DNA of 64,000 nt from Streptomyces tuirus (GCF_014701095.1 NZ_AP023439.1:744001-808000); one strand, 5' to 3'; counted from the stretch's first letter, positions 41,045-49,497 are shown. The notes: a model not told the origin generated them from the letters alone. A program made the numbers and translations.

Positions 41045-41998
41045 ATGGCAGGAGCAGACACCGCCGACGTCACACGCCCGCCGATCCGGGAGGTGGCAAC
41101 GCTGCACACCGTGCTCCCCGTCGTGTTCGCGATCTGCGCCGCCTTCAGCAACGCGGTCGCGACCGTGCTGCAACGCAAGGCGGCGCTCACCGTGCCCGCC
41201 TCCCAAGGGTTGCGGGCCGGGCTGATCGCCGATCTGCTGCGCCGGCCGGTGTGGCTGGCCGGGATCCTCGCGGTGATCGGCGCCGCCGTCTGCCAGGCGC
41301 TGGCGCTGGTCACCGGCCCGCTCACGATCGTGCAGCCGCTGTTCGTGCTGGAGCTGCCGCTCACCCTCATCGTCGCGTCGCTGCTGATGCACCGGCATCT
41401 GCCGGGCACCGGCTGGCTGGCGGTGACGGTGGTGGTGGCCGGTCTCGCGATCGCGCTCGCCGCCGCCTCCCCCGCCGGCAACCGCACCCATGTGGCGCTG
41501 GAGCGCTGGATTCCCGCGCTCGCCGTGTGCGCGGGGGCGGTCGTCGCCCTCGCCGTCGCGGCCCTCCGGCGCCCGCAGGGCCGGGCCCGGGCGGCCTGTC
41601 TGGGCGCCGCGACGGCCATCAGCTACGCGGTGACGGCCGCGCTGATGAAGGCCGCCACGCACATCCTCGACGAGCAGGGCCTCGTGGGCTTCCTCACCGC
41701 CTGGCAGACTTACGCCTTCGCCGCCACGGGGGTGTGCGCGCTGTTCCTGCTGGAGAACGCCATGCAGGCCGGTCCGCTGGTCGCCTCGCAGCCCGCCCTC
41801 ACCCTGGGCGACGCCCTGGTGAGCCTGGCGCTGGGCATCACCCTGTACGAGGAGACCATCCGCTCCGGGTGGTGGCTGCTGCCCCAGCTGTTCGGCGTCG
41901 CGCTGATCGCCGCGGGGGTGTTCGCGCTGGCGCGAATTCCGTTCACGCAGTCGCTGGTGGCGCCCGACGAGGAGCGCGAGAGCGCGGCGGCACCCTGA
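41045..41998 (+). CDS. DMT-superfamily membrane transporter
   Basis: 317 residues from ATG 41045; GTG 41093 is an equally good start because GGGAG lies directly before it while the ATG has no ribosome site. Nine to ten hydrophobic helices, in two similar halves, fit EamA-like or DUF-type drug/metabolite transporters. VTGPLTIVQPLFVLELPLTLIV and ASQPALTLGDALVSLALGI are equivalent positions in the halves. The substrate is unknown. It follows tesB by 69 bases. Confidence 0.85.
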   Translation: MAGADTADVTRPPIREVATLHTVLPVVFAICAAFSNAVATVLQRKAALTVPASQGLRAGLIADLLRRPVWLAGILAVIGAAVCQALALVTGPLTIVQPLFVLELPLTLIVASLLMHRHLPGTGWLAVTVVVAGLAIALAAASPAGNRTHVALERWIPALAVCAGAVVALAVAALRRPQGRARAACLGAATAISYAVTAALMKAATHILDEQGLVGFLTAWQTYAFAATGVCALFLLENAMQAGPLVASQPALTLGDALVSLALGITLYEETIRSGWWLLPQLFGVALIAAGVFALARIPFTQSLVAPDEERESAAAP

Positions 41999-42107
41999 GC
42001 GGGCGCCGGGGCACCTCCGGCCCACCACCACCGCGCCGGCCACTCGCGGCCGACCCGGCCGGCCGACCAGCCCTGCCGTGCCCTCCCCTTTGCTGCCCCG
42101 CCGTGCT

Positions 42108-42137
42108 TGCTCTGCCGTGTCCTGCTCTGCCGTGTCC
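42108..42137. repeat. 15-bp tandem duplication
   Basis: TGCTCTGCCGTGTCC occurs twice in succession in the 227-bp spacer between the convergent DMT and DUF6397 genes, flanked by degenerate copies such as TGCTGCCCCGCCGTG. No gene is supported in the spacer. Confidence 0.7.
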
Positions 42138-42225
42138 TGCTGCGCCCAGGTCACCCGTCCGGCTGGCACGGCGGGGCACCACACCGTGCCCCGCCCGCCC
42201 ATCCGCGAGATGCAGTGCCGCGGGG

Positions 42226-43254
42226 TCATCCGGCCGACCGCCGGCGCCTGCGGCGGAGTCGGCTCAGCAGGCCGTGGGTGGGGGTGGAGGCAGGCGCGGG
42301 GGCGGGGGCGGGGGCGGGGGCGGTTGATGGTGCGGGCCGCCGCTCCACCGCCGGAGCCGGGGGTGGTGCGAGCGGATCTGGTCCGGCCGGTGGCGCCGGA
42401 GGTGGTGCAAGCGGATCCGGTGGTGCCAGTGCTGTCGGAGCTGCCACTGCTGCGGTTACTGCCGGGGACGGCGTGTCCGCCGCGGGGTGGTGCCGGCGGG
42501 CCGTTTCCATCGTGTGTGCCAAGTCCGCGCGGAACCAGGCCACTTCGTCCGGCTCGCTCGCCGTCATCAGCGTCCCGGCCAGCTCGGCGGTGGGGGAACC
42601 GGGGGCGCCGTGGGCCGGGAGCCGGGGGTGGCAGCGGGCCAGGCGGGCGCGCTCGTGGGGATCTCGCACGACGTCCGCCACGTCGGCCGGGTCCAAGAGG
42701 CAGGCGACCGCCGCCGCTCGCGCCCAGGGGTCGTCTCCTGCCTGGCGTGTCAGAAATCCGACGTGCCGCCCCCGCCAGTTGCGGGGCCGCCGGTCCATCC
42801 CGGCCTTCAATCCCTCCCGGATCTCCGCGGGCGTGCGGCGGGCGGTCAGCAGCCGGGTGTGGCTTCCCTCGGCCGCGAACTGCCGTAGCTCCTCGGCCAG
42901 ATACAACCAGACGACCGTCCGATAGCGGTTCAGGTAGAACCTGACCGGGATCAGCAGGCCGTAGCGCGCGAGGCTGGTGAACCTGGTGGGCGCCACGTCC
43001 ATGAGCTCGGCGCCCGCTGTGGTGCCGACGGTCGCGACGCGTCCGCGCAGGGCGTCCGGGAAGCCGTCCCCGGAGCGCAGGCGGTCGATCTCGGCCAGGG
43101 CCACGCGCGGGCCCCCGCCTCCTTCGTCGGGCATGGCCCGGATGAGCCCCAGGTTCACCGCGAGATCGAACTCGCCGCGCTTGAGGCCCAGTTCGCGGGC
43201 GGCCCGGCTCGGGGCGCAGGTAAGGCGGTCGGACATCGTGCCGGTGCGTGACAT
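42226..43254 (-). CDS. DUF6397 family protein, putative DNA-binding
   Basis: 342 residues from ATG 43254, with GGGGGAG seven bases upstream. The N-terminal block SRAARELGLKRGEFDLAVNL and VALAEIDRLRS resemble helix-turn-helix elements of the Streptomyces DUF6397 family, followed by FYLNRYRTVVWLYLAEELRQFA and RPRNWRGRHVGFLTRQA. The last 90 residues are Pro/Ala-rich (APAPAPAPAP) and end in a Arg cluster. No function is established. The Pro-Ala tail is encoded by a hexamer repeat that may vary in length between strains. Confidence 0.8.
   Translation of the reverse strand: MSRTGTMSDRLTCAPSRAARELGLKRGEFDLAVNLGLIRAMPDEGGGGPRVALAEIDRLRSGDGFPDALRGRVATVGTTAGAELMDVAPTRFTSLARYGLLIPVRFYLNRYRTVVWLYLAEELRQFAAEGSHTRLLTARRTPAEIREGLKAGMDRRPRNWRGRHVGFLTRQAGDDPWARAAAVACLLDPADVADVVRDPHERARLARCHPRLPAHGAPGSPTAELAGTLMTASEPDEVAWFRADLAHTMETARRHHPAADTPSPAVTAAVAAPTALAPPDPLAPPPAPPAGPDPLAPPPAPAVERRPAPSTAPAPAPAPAPASTPTHGLLSRLRRRRRRSAG
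42298..42320 (+). repeat. hexamer repeat with four G5 runs (G-quadruplex motif)
   Basis: Four GGGGG runs are separated by single C bases (42298-42302, 42304-42308, 42310-42314, 42316-42320). The tract encodes part of the APAPAPAP tail of the reverse-strand DUF6397 gene, so the G-rich strand is its template strand. It is both a length-variable repeat and a canonical quadruplex sequence. Confidence 0.7.
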
Positions 43255-43380
43255 GGTCGGTCTCCCCCGTGGAGTCGGCGGCTCACGCCGTGTGCGGTCG
43301 CCGTGCAAAAACCGTAGCCGCATCGGCGGATCTCGTGGCGAGCCTGTGGATAACTCCACGGAGGGTGACGAACGTGCAGG

Positions 43381-43794
43381 TCAGAGATCTGTGATCGGTT
43401 TTGGTTCGGGCTGGCGCGCATCCACGTCGAGGTGCTCCCCGACCCGGTTGACCAGCAGCGTCATCTCGTAGGCGATCTGGCCTATGTCCGCCTCCGCGCC
43501 GCTGAGGACGCACAGACAGCTGCCCGTTCCGGCCGCGGTGACGAAGAGCACCGCGTCGTCGAACTCGATCATCGTCTGGCGTACGCTGCCCGCGCCGAAA
43601 TGCCGTCCGGAGCCCTTGGCCAGGCTGTGCAACCCGGATGACACGGCCGCGAGGTGCTCCGCGTCCTCGCGGCGCAGTCCCGTGCTCGCGCCGGTCACCA
43701 GGCCGTCGTTGGACAGGACCAGTGCGTGACGCACTTCGCGGACGCGCTCGGTCAGGTCGTCCAGCAGCCAGTCGAGTCCCTGGTTCTGCACCAT
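43381..43794 (-). CDS. orphan roadblock/LC7 domain protein (CvnB-like)
   Basis: 137 residues from ATG 43794. The core (LDWLLDDLTERVREVRHALV, STGLRREDAEHLAAVSSG and RHFGAGSVRQTMIE) is nearly the same as CvnB in the conservon 1.7 kb away. Roadblock proteins in conservons act as GTPase partners or activators for CvnD-type small GTPases. No kinase, DUF742 or GTPase is beside this copy, so it is an orphan that may feed into the neighbouring conservon or be its duplicate. The upstream region has a repeated GGGGAGAACACGG/GGGGAGAACGG. Confidence 0.85.
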   Translation of the reverse strand: MVQNQGLDWLLDDLTERVREVRHALVLSNDGLVTGASTGLRREDAEHLAAVSSGLHSLAKGSGRHFGAGSVRQTMIEFDDAVLFVTAAGTGSCLCVLSGAEADIGQIAYEMTLLVNRVGEHLDVDARQPEPKPITDL

Positions 43795-43898
43795 CTTCCG
43801 TTCTCCCCGTGTTCTCCCCGTGCGATGACCCTCCTGGCCGGAGGATCTCCATCTCAGCCTTCCCCACGACCGGGGCAGGGGCAAGGAGGATGGGAGCC

Positions 43899-44327
43899 AT
43901 GGCAGAGAAGATGACCGATGCGCAATGGCGGGAGTTCGTCTCCGACGGCACCCGCACCGCAAAGCTCTCCACCGTCCGGGCCGACGGCAGCCCGCACGTG
44001 GCTCCGATCTGGTTCCTGCTGGACGGGGACGAGGTGGTGTTCAACACCGGCAAGGAGACCGTGAAGGGGCGCAACATCGTCCGGGACGGCCGGGTCGCCC
44101 TGTGCGTGGACGACGACCGCCCGCCGTTCTCCTTCGTGGTGCTGCAGGGCCGCGCCCGTGTCTCGGAGGACCTGGACGAGGTACGGCACTGGGCCGGCCG
44201 GATCGCCGCCCGCTACATGGGCGAGGAGCGCGCCGAGGAGTTCGGCGCGCGCAACGGCGTCCCCGGCGAACTCCTCGTCCGTGTCACGCTCGACAGGGTG
44301 CTGGCGGAGCGCGGCATCGCGGGCTGA
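43899..44327 (+). CDS. PPOX-class (FMN/F420-binding split-barrel) oxidoreductase
   Basis: 142 residues from ATG 43899; ATG 43890 in frame lies too close to the ribosome site. The split-barrel pattern includes KLSTVRADGSPHVAPIWFLLDGDEVVF, split by a turn, then FNTGKETVKGRNIVRDGRVALCVDDD and the closing strands. Actinobacterial proteins of this type are commonly F420-dependent reductases, but the cofactor cannot be decided from sequence by eye. It is in the opposite direction to the roadblock gene and converges on the conservon GTPase gene. Confidence 0.85.
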   Translation: MAEKMTDAQWREFVSDGTRTAKLSTVRADGSPHVAPIWFLLDGDEVVFNTGKETVKGRNIVRDGRVALCVDDDRPPFSFVVLQGRARVSEDLDEVRHWAGRIAARYMGEERAEEFGARNGVPGELLVRVTLDRVLAERGIAG

Positions 44328-44346
44328 CCGCGGGAAGGCCTTGTCG

Positions 44347-44374
44347 GACTCCGAAGAGGCCTACCTCCGGAGTC
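44347..44374. terminator. convergent hairpin at the end of the conservon
   Basis: GACTCCG and CGGAGTC form a 7-bp stem that overlaps the stop codon of cvnD and lies 20 bases after the PPOX gene. It is a modest candidate for a bidirectional terminator. Confidence 0.35.
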
Positions 44375-44978
44375 AGCCGACCGAGTCGAGCAGCCGGGCG
44401 GTGTGCATCCGCCCGGCGTACTCGACGAGCCGGATCAGCACCTCCTTTCCCGAGTCGCGGTCGCGCGCGTCGCACAGCACCACGGGCGTGCCCGTGTCGA
44501 GGTCGAGGGCGCGGGAGACGTCCGGGGCGCCGTGCCGCCGGGCGCCCGCGAAGCAGTTGACGGCCACGACGAAGGGGATCCGCCGGTGCTCGAAGTAGTC
44601 GACCGCGGGGAAGCAGTCCTCGAGGCGACGGGTGTCCGCGAGGACGACCGCGCCGAGTGCTCCCTGCGACAACTCGTCCCACAGGAACCAGAATCGGTCC
44701 TGGCCCGGCGTTCCGAACAGGTACAGGGAGAGGCCGGAGCGGATGGTGATGCGTCCGAAGTCCATGGCGACGGTCGTGGTGGTCTTGTGGTCCACGCCTT
44801 CGATGTCGTCCACCGACTGGCCCGCTTCACTGAGGAGTTCCTCGGTGCGCAGCGGCCGGATCTCGCTGACGGCGCCCACCAGCGTGGTCTTGCCCACGCC
44901 GAATCCGCCGGCGACCAGGATCTTCAGCGCCAGTGCGGCGGTGTCGCCGTCCGGGGCGTCGGAGTGCTCGGAGACCAT
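44373..44978 (-). CDS. cvnD: conservon GTPase CvnD
   Basis: 201 residues from ATG 44978. It is a small Ras-like GTP-binding protein: P-loop GGFGVGKTT near residue 25, a switch II-like FGTPGQDRFWF, and a final NCFAGA in place of the usual NKxD. It is the last gene of a conservon, a Streptomyces operon in which a sensor kinase, roadblock protein, DUF742 protein and GTPase assemble at the membrane in a manner likened to a G-protein-coupled system. The gap to the upstream cvnC (111 bp) is unusually wide. Confidence 0.9.
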   Translation of the reverse strand: MVSEHSDAPDGDTAALALKILVAGGFGVGKTTLVGAVSEIRPLRTEELLSEAGQSVDDIEGVDHKTTTTVAMDFGRITIRSGLSLYLFGTPGQDRFWFLWDELSQGALGAVVLADTRRLEDCFPAVDYFEHRRIPFVVAVNCFAGARRHGAPDVSRALDLDTGTPVVLCDARDRDSGKEVLIRLVEYAGRMHTARLLDSVG

Positions 44979-45089
44979 TGATCACTTCTCTCGGGAGTGC
45001 CGGGTGTCGGGCAGGCGTGAGTGGTGGAGCGGGTGGTCTGGGGCTCGGCGCCGGCAGACGGGAGTACAGCCGGTGCGGTACGTGGCGGG

Positions 45090-45500
45090 CTACAGCGCTC
45101 TCAGCCCCTCGATCACCTCGCGCAGGATGCGTTCGTCGGGCAGTTGCGCCGGTGGTACGGGGCGGCTGACGGTGACGCAGCCGAGTTCCAGGAGGTCGCC
45201 GAGGAGGACCCTGACCACGCCTACGGGCAGGTCCGCACCGGCGGCGAGTTCGGCGACCGACTGGGTCTCCGGGCGGCACAGGTCGAGGAGGTTGCGGTGC
45301 TCCGGGCCGAGCGGGGCGTCGTCCACACCGGGTGCGCCCGGGTCCAGCGTGACCAGGGCGATCAGGTCGAACCGTACGCCGGTGGGGCCGGGGCGGGTGC
45401 GTCCGCCCGTCATGGCGTAGGGGCGGACGAGCGGGCCGGCCTCGTTGTCGTACCACTGGCTGCCCTGCTCGTGCTGGGTGTCCGTCATGTCCTCGGTCAT
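45090..45500 (-). CDS. cvnC: conservon DUF742 protein CvnC
   Basis: 136 residues from ATG 45500 (alternative 45488). The DUF742 pattern is clear: PLVRPYAMTGGRTRP, FDLIALV, LLDLCRPETQSVAELAAGA, VGVVRVLLGDLLELG and the closing REVIEGLRAL. DUF742 proteins have a winged-helix-like fold and act with CvnA/B/D; their precise role is not known. It follows cvnB by 22 bases. A near-copy of its last ten residues (REVINGLRAL) is encoded in another frame across the cvnD start. Confidence 0.9.
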   Translation of the reverse strand: MTEDMTDTQHEQGSQWYDNEAGPLVRPYAMTGGRTRPGPTGVRFDLIALVTLDPGAPGVDDAPLGPEHRNLLDLCRPETQSVAELAAGADLPVGVVRVLLGDLLELGCVTVSRPVPPAQLPDERILREVIEGLRAL

Positions 45501-45522
45501 CTGCGTGGACCGTTCTCCCGGT

Positions 45523-45960
45523 TCATCCGGCCGCGGGTGGCTGCGCGGCCACCCGGGGTGCCGTGCCGAGGTGCTCGCCGACGCGTTTGACCAGGCGGGC
45601 CATCTCGTAGGCCACGAGGCCGATGTCGGCGGTGACGGCGGTGAGGAGGGCGAGGCAGGAGCCGTCGCCCGCGGCGGCCACGAACAGGAAGGCCTCGTCC
45701 ATCTCAACCATGGTCTGGCGGACTCCGCCTGCGCCGAAGTGCCGGCCCGCACCCTTGGCGAGGCTGTTGAAGCCCGAGGCGACCGCGGCGAGGTGCTCGG
45801 CGTCCTCACGGCGCAGTCCGGTCGACGCGCCCACGGCGAGGCCGTCGTTGGACAGCACCACGGCGTGCCGGATGTCGCTGACGCGGAGCACCAGATCGTC
45901 CAGCAGCCAGTCGAGTTCGCCGGAACGCCGGGCGGACTGGGTGCTCGGGTCCTGGATCAT
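45523..45960 (-). CDS. cvnB: conservon roadblock/LC7 protein CvnB
   Basis: 145 residues from ATG 45960, with GGAGA upstream; the start overlaps the cvnA stop by four bases, so the two are translationally coupled. The roadblock/LC7 core LDWLLDDLVLRVSDIRHAVV, RHFGAGGVRQTMVEMDEAFL and LVKRVGEHLG is well conserved. These dynein-light-chain-like proteins bind small GTPases. It is closely similar to the orphan roadblock protein encoded at 43381-43794. Confidence 0.92.
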   Translation of the reverse strand: MIQDPSTQSARRSGELDWLLDDLVLRVSDIRHAVVLSNDGLAVGASTGLRREDAEHLAAVASGFNSLAKGAGRHFGAGGVRQTMVEMDEAFLFVAAAGDGSCLALLTAVTADIGLVAYEMARLVKRVGEHLGTAPRVAAQPPAAG

Positions 45961-48533
45961 GCGGGGTCTCCTTCGCTGCTGTCGCTGCCGGTCGCGGGGC
46001 CGGGAGTGGTGCCGCGGCCGGGTCGCCTGCCGCCGCCCCGCGCCCAGCCGTCGCGATAGGCGGCCATGCGGTCCCGGACGAGTTCGGGGGTGCGCTCGTC
46101 GTCCCGGGGAGCGGGTGCCGACGGCTGCTCCTCGGGGCGCCTTTCGCGCAGTTGGGGAGCGAGGCTTGCCTGCCGCACGCGGCGCGGAAGGTCGTCGGAG
46201 TCTTCGGGCTGCTGCGGTGGGCGGTGCAGTCGCAAGGTGGCGACTCCTGAGGGTGGGGTCTGGCTCGGGGTCTCCAAGTGACGCGGACTGTCCACGTGGG
46301 GCGAGGTCTCCGCCTGACGCGCGGCCTCGGGCTCGGCGGCGGCCGGCACGGGCGCCACGAGGGCGCGCCGGTCGGCCTGGGCCGGGACGGCGTCCTGGAG
46401 GAAGGTGTCGTCGGGCACGCGCGCGTAGGCGCGTTCCTCCGGCTGCCGCGCGGGTTCCGCCGCCTCCGGGGACCGTTCGGCCGCCCCGGTGTGGAGCAGG
46501 GCGGTGGGAAGCAGGACGACCGCGGTGGTGCCGCCGTACGGGGATGTCCGCAGGTGGACCTTGACGTCGTGCCGGGCGGCGAGCCTGCTGACCACGAAGA
46601 GGCCGAGCCTGTCGCTGTCGAACAGGTCGAGTGCCTCGGACTGGGCGATGCGGCGGTTGGCCTCGGCGAGAGTCTCCTTGCCCATGCCGAGGCCGCGGTC
46701 CTCGACCTCGACGGCGTAGCCGTTGCCGACGGGTTCGCCGGTGACGCGCACGCGCGTGTGGGGCGGTGAGAACTGCGCGGCGTTCTCGATGATCTCGGCC
46801 AGCAGATGCGTGAGGTCGGCGACGGCCGCGCCGACGACGGCTGCCTCGGGGAGTTGCCGCACCTCCACGCGCGCGTAGTCCTCCACTTCGGAGACTGCCG
46901 CTCGGACCACGTTCGTCAGGGAGACCGGCATGCGCCAGGCACGGCCGGGGGCGGCCCCGGAGAGGATGATCAGGCTCTCGGCGTGGCGCCTCATGCGGGT
47001 GGTGAGGTGGTCGAGGCGGAAGAGGTCGCTCAGCTCGTTCGGGTCGTCGGAGCGGCGTTCCATGCTGTCGAGGAGGGCCAGCTGGCGGTGGACGAGGATC
47101 TGGCTGCGGCGGGCGAGGTTGACGAAGACGCCGGAGATGCCGCTGGCGAGTTCGGCGCGTTCCACGGCGGCCCGCAGCGCGGCGCGGTGCACGGTGGTGA
47201 GGGCCTCGGCGACCTGCCCGGTCTCGTCCTCGGCGGGCGCTCCCGGTGGGGCCTCGGCGCGGACGTCGATCTCTTCGCCCGCCCGTAGTTTCCGCATGGC
47301 GTCGGGGAGTTTGCGGCGGGCGATCTCCAGGGCGCTGTTGCGCAGGCTGACCAGTTCCACGACGAGGCCGCGTCCGATGCGGACGGAGATGACGAGCGAG
47401 GCGGCGACGGCGGCGAGGCCGAGCAGGACGGCGGCGCCGGCCGGGGTGAGCAGTCCCCGGGTGAACGGGTCGGCCCGCTCGGCGACTCCGCGTGCCGCGT
47501 CGTCCTCGATGGTGCGCATGCCGTTCTGCACGCGCGCGTAGGGCGTGTTCCAGGTGCTCTCGGGTGCCGCTTCGACCGCCTTCGCGCCCGGCCCGCGGGC
47601 CAGGATTCCGTCCTCGACCTCGCCGAGGCCGGTGTAGGCACCGTCGGCGGCGAGGGCGTCCCAGGCGAAGCGTTCGGTGCCGCTCAGGTCCGCGACGGCC
47701 GACTCGGTGAGCGTACGGCGCAGATCGACGGCGCCGGTGAAGAGCCGGAGCCGCTCTCCGGTCAGGGTGCCGTCCAGGCGGGCACTCGCCAGTACCGCGT
47801 CCTCCCGGGCCAGCGCCTCGCCCGCGCGGGCGAATTCGAGCAGCACGCGCGCGTCCGAGCCGAGGTCGGCGTCCCGGATTCCGGTGAGGGCCCCTCCGAC
47901 CTCGAACGCGGCCGAGATGGTCCCGGTGTAGCGGTCGTACGTCTCGGCCCAGCCCGCGTGCCCGTCCCGCACGGCGGTGCGCAGCGGCCGCAGTTGCTCC
48001 GCGCCGGAGACGAACGCCTTCAGCCGCTGGGCGACTCCGGCGGGCAGTTCCCCGCTGTCGGCGACGGTGGTGCCGTTGCCGAGGCGCAGTTGTGCGACGG
48101 CCCGGTCGGTGCGCCGGGCGAGTTCGTCCAGTTCGCCGGTGCGGACGGCGTTCGGGTCGGTGGCGCGGCGTACGGCGGCCGCGCGTTCGGCCTGGAGGGC
48201 GGCGACGGCGGCGGAGACGGGGGCGCGGACCGTGGCGTCGACGCGCTGGACCTGGCGGAGCCGGGAGACGTCCTGGGCAGTGGTGACCGTGGCGTAGGCC
48301 CACAGGGCCAGGAGGGAGACGACCGGCACCATCAGCAGAGAGATGATCTTGGCGCGCACGGTGCGGGGGCGTATGTGCCAGCGATCCGCGCGCGTGGGGG
48401 CCCCTGCCGGCGCGGCGTCCGAGGGCGTGTCGGGGCCTTCGTCGGCCGGTGGTCCGGCGTGCGCGCGGCGGCCGCGCACGGGAGAGGGCGGCGCGTCGGC
48501 GCCGGCTGTGGGGGTCCTACGGGGTGTTCGCAT
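45957..48533 (-). CDS. cvnA: conservon sensor histidine-kinase-like protein CvnA
   Basis: 858 residues from ATG 48533 with GAGGAG upstream. Layout: a Pro/Arg-rich cytoplasmic N-terminus, membrane helix near 60-85, a nitrate/nitrite-sensing-type helical sensor to about 330, a second helix, a HAMP-like linker, and a HATPase domain with LLAEIIENAAQFSPP (N-box) and VEDRGLGMGKE plus LGLFVVSRLAARH (G-boxes). The phosphoacceptor H-box is not conventional, as in other CvnA proteins. A roughly 200-residue disordered Pro/Arg/Glu tail ends it. It is the first gene of the operon and probably the input at the membrane. Confidence 0.92.
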   Translation of the reverse strand: MRTPRRTPTAGADAPPSPVRGRRAHAGPPADEGPDTPSDAAPAGAPTRADRWHIRPRTVRAKIISLLMVPVVSLLALWAYATVTTAQDVSRLRQVQRVDATVRAPVSAAVAALQAERAAAVRRATDPNAVRTGELDELARRTDRAVAQLRLGNGTTVADSGELPAGVAQRLKAFVSGAEQLRPLRTAVRDGHAGWAETYDRYTGTISAAFEVGGALTGIRDADLGSDARVLLEFARAGEALAREDAVLASARLDGTLTGERLRLFTGAVDLRRTLTESAVADLSGTERFAWDALAADGAYTGLGEVEDGILARGPGAKAVEAAPESTWNTPYARVQNGMRTIEDDAARGVAERADPFTRGLLTPAGAAVLLGLAAVAASLVISVRIGRGLVVELVSLRNSALEIARRKLPDAMRKLRAGEEIDVRAEAPPGAPAEDETGQVAEALTTVHRAALRAAVERAELASGISGVFVNLARRSQILVHRQLALLDSMERRSDDPNELSDLFRLDHLTTRMRRHAESLIILSGAAPGRAWRMPVSLTNVVRAAVSEVEDYARVEVRQLPEAAVVGAAVADLTHLLAEIIENAAQFSPPHTRVRVTGEPVGNGYAVEVEDRGLGMGKETLAEANRRIAQSEALDLFDSDRLGLFVVSRLAARHDVKVHLRTSPYGGTTAVVLLPTALLHTGAAERSPEAAEPARQPEERAYARVPDDTFLQDAVPAQADRRALVAPVPAAAEPEAARQAETSPHVDSPRHLETPSQTPPSGVATLRLHRPPQQPEDSDDLPRRVRQASLAPQLRERRPEEQPSAPAPRDDERTPELVRDRMAAYRDGWARGGGRRPGRGTTPGPATGSDSSEGDPA

Positions 48534-48554
48534 GGACTCCTCGCTCGGGAGTGG

Positions 48555-48670
48555 TTCGGGGCGTACGGGCCGAGGCCATGGCCAGGGGGACCCGGGGCTC
48601 GGGGCGTACGGGCCGAGGCCATGGCCAGGGAAACCCGGGGTTCGGGGCATACGGGCCGAGTCCCTGGCCG
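48555..48670. repeat. 43-bp tandem repeat, about 2.6 copies
   Basis: The unit starting GCGTACGGGCCGAGGCC recurs at 48561, 48604 and, truncated, 48647 (GCATACGGGCCGAG), with exact 43-bp spacing; the first two copies match at 40 of 43 bases. Each full unit holds the palindrome GGCCATGGCC. It fills most of the 190-bp spacer before cvnA, in the region where its promoter should be. A 43-bp unit cannot encode an in-frame repeat. Confidence 0.8.
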
Positions 48671-48723
48671 CAGCGGCCCTCGTGGCTCATCGGCCCTCCG
48701 AGGCACGGCCGGCGTCCGCCCGG

Positions 48724-49497
48724 CTAGGGGGCGACGCCCTGGACCGGCCGCTGGGCCGAGGCGGACGCCGCGCGCTCCCCCGCCGTCGGCGAAAGGGCGA
48801 CGAAGGCCGAGGTCAGGAAGAGGTAGGAGCCGAGGCCGACGGCGAGGGGGAAGATGAACTGCATCGCCGTCGCTCCGGGCAGGGCCTGCGCGGAGGGCGT
48901 CACACGCACGCCCACCGCGAACATGCCGGTGTAGTGCATGCTGCTGACGGCCGCGCCCATGATCAGGGAGGCGATGGTGACCGCCACGGGCGACTTGATG
49001 TTGAGGGCCGCCCACAGGGCCGCCGTCGCGGCGACGACGGCGATCAGGACGGAGAGTGCGACGAGCAGCGGATCGTAGGTCACGTCGCCGTGCAGCCGGA
49101 CGGCCGCCATGCCCAGGTAGTGCATGCTCGCGACGCCGAGGCCGGTGGTGAGCCCGCCGGCGAGCAGGGCCCGGCCGCGGTCCTTGCCGTAGCCGACGGC
49201 GAAGACGCCGGCGCAGACGACGACCATGGCGACGAGCAGGCTCAGGAGGGTGAGCGGCACGTCGTAGCGGATGTCGGTGCCGGTGACGCCGAAGCCGAGC
49301 ATGGCCACGAAGTGCATGGTCCAGATGCCGGTGCCGATCGCCGAGGCCGCGGTGACGAGCCAGTTGCGGCGCGAGCGCCCGGTGGTGGCGAGCGCGCGCA
49401 CGGTGCAGCGCAGACCGAGCGCGGCGCCTGTGCAGGCCATCACGTACGACAGTGCGGGGGTCAGCCACCCCAGGGCTGCGTGGTCCAGGTGTCCCAT
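48724..49497 (-). CDS. MHYT-domain membrane sensor protein
   Basis: 257 residues from ATG 49497. Seven membrane helices carry three MHYT-type motifs: WTMHFVAML, SMHYLGMAA and SSMHYTGMFAVG, the family signature proposed to bind a metal (often copper) and sense O2, CO or NO. There is no output domain such as GGDEF or kinase, so it would signal through a partner. It is directly upstream of the cvnA operon on the same strand, separated only by the 43-bp repeat, so it could be functionally linked to the conservon. Confidence 0.9.
   Translation of the reverse strand: MGHLDHAALGWLTPALSYVMACTGAALGLRCTVRALATTGRSRRNWLVTAASAIGTGIWTMHFVAMLGFGVTGTDIRYDVPLTLLSLLVAMVVVCAGVFAVGYGKDRGRALLAGGLTTGLGVASMHYLGMAAVRLHGDVTYDPLLVALSVLIAVVAATAALWAALNIKSPVAVTIASLIMGAAVSSMHYTGMFAVGVRVTPSAQALPGATAMQFIFPLAVGLGSYLFLTSAFVALSPTAGERAASASAQRPVQGVAP

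Noticed and set aside
40004..42229. 741-codon reverse frame opposite tesB and the DMT transporter gene
   Set aside because: Composition (Arg, Gln, Gly, His) is that of a shadow frame and both forward genes have recognisable motifs.
44827..45456. Reverse frame across cvnC-cvnD ending in shadow of the GTPase P-loop
   Set aside because: It is out of frame with both real genes. Only the short REVINGLRAL echo was kept as an observation.
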